DNA from: Roseateles sp. YR242
Lineage (GTDB): Bacteria > Pseudomonadota > Gammaproteobacteria > Burkholderiales > Burkholderiaceae_C
Length of the DNA stretch: 64,000 nt
Reading direction: 5' to 3'
Assembly (NCBI RefSeq): GCF_900109745.1
Contig: NZ_FOAV01000006.1
Location: 62,001 to 126,000, forward strand
In this document: positions 62,869 through 64,000 of the stretch, one piece after another
How positions within the stretch are numbered: the first letter of the stretch is position 1
Layout of the letters: each line of letters begins with the position of its first letter
Notes under the pieces: generated by a model
Database searches by the model: none
What the model was told of the DNA's origin: nothing
Seen by the model: only the letters and a program-made list of their open reading frames with translations
Program-made: the position numbers and the translations under genes

Positions 62869-64000
62869 ATGCTCTATCAGCTCTATGAAACCCAGCGCGC
62901 CCTGATGAGTCCGTTCGCGGAATTCGCCAGCGCTGCCGCCAAGCTCTATAGCCATCCGCTGTCGCCGTTCTCGCACATGCCCGCTTCGCAGCGTGTGTCC
63001 GCCAGCCTGGATCTCATGCACCGGCTGGCCAAGGAATACGAAAAACCCGAGTTCAACATCCGCTCCGTCCAGGTCGATGGCGTGGACGTTGCAGTGCAAG
63101 AGCTGGTGGCGCTGGAAAAACCCTTCTGCCGCCTGTTGCGCTTCAAGCGCTACACGGACGACACGGCCGTTCTGTCCAAGATGAAGGCCCAACCGACCGT
63201 GCTGGTGGTCGCCCCGCTGTCGGGCCACCATTCCACCCTGCTGCGTGACACCGTCACCCAGCTGCTGAAGGATCACAAGGTCTACATCACCGACTGGACC
63301 GACGCTCGCATGGTGCCGTTGGAAGACGGCGCCTTCCATCTGGACGACTACATCTTCTACGTGCAGGAGTTCATCCGCCACGTCGGCACGGACTGCCATG
63401 TCATCTCGGTCTGCCAGCCCACGGTCCCGGTGCTGGCCGCCATCTCGCTGATGGCCAGCAACGGCGAGACCACCCCCCGCTCCATGACCATGATGGGCGG
63501 CCCCATCGACGCGCGCCGCAGCCCCACCGCCGTCAACAACCTGGCGATGAACAAGAGCTACAGCTGGTTCGAGAACAACGTCATCCACCGTGTGCCCACC
63601 AACTTCCCCGGTGAAGGGCGCGAGGTGTACCCCGGCTTCCTGCAGCACACCGGTTTTGTGGCGATGAACCCGGACCGCCATCTCACCTCCCACTACGACT
63701 ACTTTCTGGATCTGGTGCGCGGGGACGACGACAGCGCCGAATCCCACCGCCGCTTCTACGACGAATACAACGCCGTGCTGGACATGCCGGCGGAGTACTA
63801 CCTGGACACCATCCGCACCGTCTTCCAGGACTTTGCCCTGGTCAACGGTACCTGGGACGTGGGCGGCCAACGGGTGCGCCCCCAGGACATCCACCAGACC
63901 GCCCTGCTCACGGTGGAAGGCGAGCTGGACGACATCTCCGGTGCCGGGCAGACGCGCGCCGCGCATGAGCTCTGCAGCGGCATCCCGGCCCAGCATCAAC
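62869..64000 (+). CDS. phaZ: intracellular polyhydroxybutyrate depolymerase, C-terminus outside the window
   Basis: 377 codons are visible (MLYQLYETQRALMSPFAEFA...). The alpha/beta-hydrolase nucleophile is Cys in HVISVCQPTVPVLAA, as in intracellular PhaZ of Cupriavidus, where Cys replaces the usual Ser. Other family parts are LVVAPLSGHHSTLLRDT and YITDWTDARMVPL, and the late acid motif LTVEGELDDISGAG. It mobilises stored PHB granules. Full-length relatives are about 410-420 residues, so only the last part is missing. Confidence 0.93.
   Translation, partial: MLYQLYETQRALMSPFAEFASAAAKLYSHPLSPFSHMPASQRVSASLDLMHRLAKEYEKPEFNIRSVQVDGVDVAVQELVALEKPFCRLLRFKRYTDDTAVLSKMKAQPTVLVVAPLSGHHSTLLRDTVTQLLKDHKVYITDWTDARMVPLEDGAFHLDDYIFYVQEFIRHVGTDCHVISVCQPTVPVLAAISLMASNGETTPRSMTMMGGPIDARRSPTAVNNLAMNKSYSWFENNVIHRVPTNFPGEGREVYPGFLQHTGFVAMNPDRHLTSHYDYFLDLVRGDDDSAESHRRFYDEYNAVLDMPAEYYLDTIRTVFQDFALVNGTWDVGGQRVRPQDIHQTALLTVEGELDDISGAGQTRAAHELCSGIPAQHQ

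Overview
The window is a chromosomal segment of a GC-rich betaproteobacterium. The gene order iscR-iscS-iscU-iscA-hscB-hscA-fdx, an intracellular PHB depolymerase with a cysteine nucleophile, a DUF883/holin-like envelope pair and the style of the stress proteins all fit Burkholderiales, probably the Roseateles/Mitsuaria/Rubrivivax/Leptothrix side. That placement is inference from gene content, not a search result. No rRNA, tRNA, CRISPR array, integrase or transposase was seen.

Layout. 1-5.3 kb: a caa3-type terminal oxidase operon on the minus strand (lipoprotein cytochrome c, subunit II with cytochrome c tail, fused subunit I+III) that runs with 4-bp spacing into the start of a TonB-dependent-receptor-like gene cut by the window edge; a diheme cytochrome c is divergent. 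5.4-13 kb: a ThDP-dependent pyruvate-oxidase-like enzyme, a PQQ-type sugar dehydrogenase-like beta-propeller, a secreted DNA/RNA endonuclease, a hemerythrin and small stress-type proteins. 12.5-16.1 kb: a coupled trio ending in otsA and otsB, in which OtsA carries a membrane-anchored periplasmic sensor-like front end. 16-22 kb: MscS channel, double PRC-barrel protein and two large proteins of unknown function. 22-41 kb: rpoN, an AI-2E family permease, two hybrid histidine kinases, the DUF883/holin cluster, gmhB, topoisomerase IB, a sigma-54 activator next to a tiny secreted, tail-anchored protein that has a well-formed -24/-12 promoter, and a translationally coupled pair of effector-like genes. 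40-50 kb: two glycosyltransferases, YihY/BrkB protein, PRC-barrel, CsbD and several very small genes, a NarL-type regulator and an MFS exporter. 50-64 kb: housekeeping: AhpD-like protein, ABC substrate-binding protein, tsaD, the isc operon, uvrB, an aromatic aminotransferase and phaZ.

How it fits together. Much of 6-50 kb reads as an envelope, osmotic and general stress region (trehalose synthesis, MscS, PRC-barrel, CsbD, DUF883, DUF2383, hemerythrin, BrkB) mixed with two-component regulators and sigma-54 control. The most unusual items are: (i) a miniature inverted-repeat element family with four recognisable copies and a probable relic, one copy flanked by an apparent target-site duplication; (ii) a sigma-54 promoter in front of a 78-residue PEP-CTERM-like protein beside a sigma-54 activator; (iii) a copper oxidase operon that includes a TonB-dependent receptor; (iv) sensor-fused OtsA; (v) candidate degenerate effector proteins; (vi) a terminator-like hairpin inside the isc operon.
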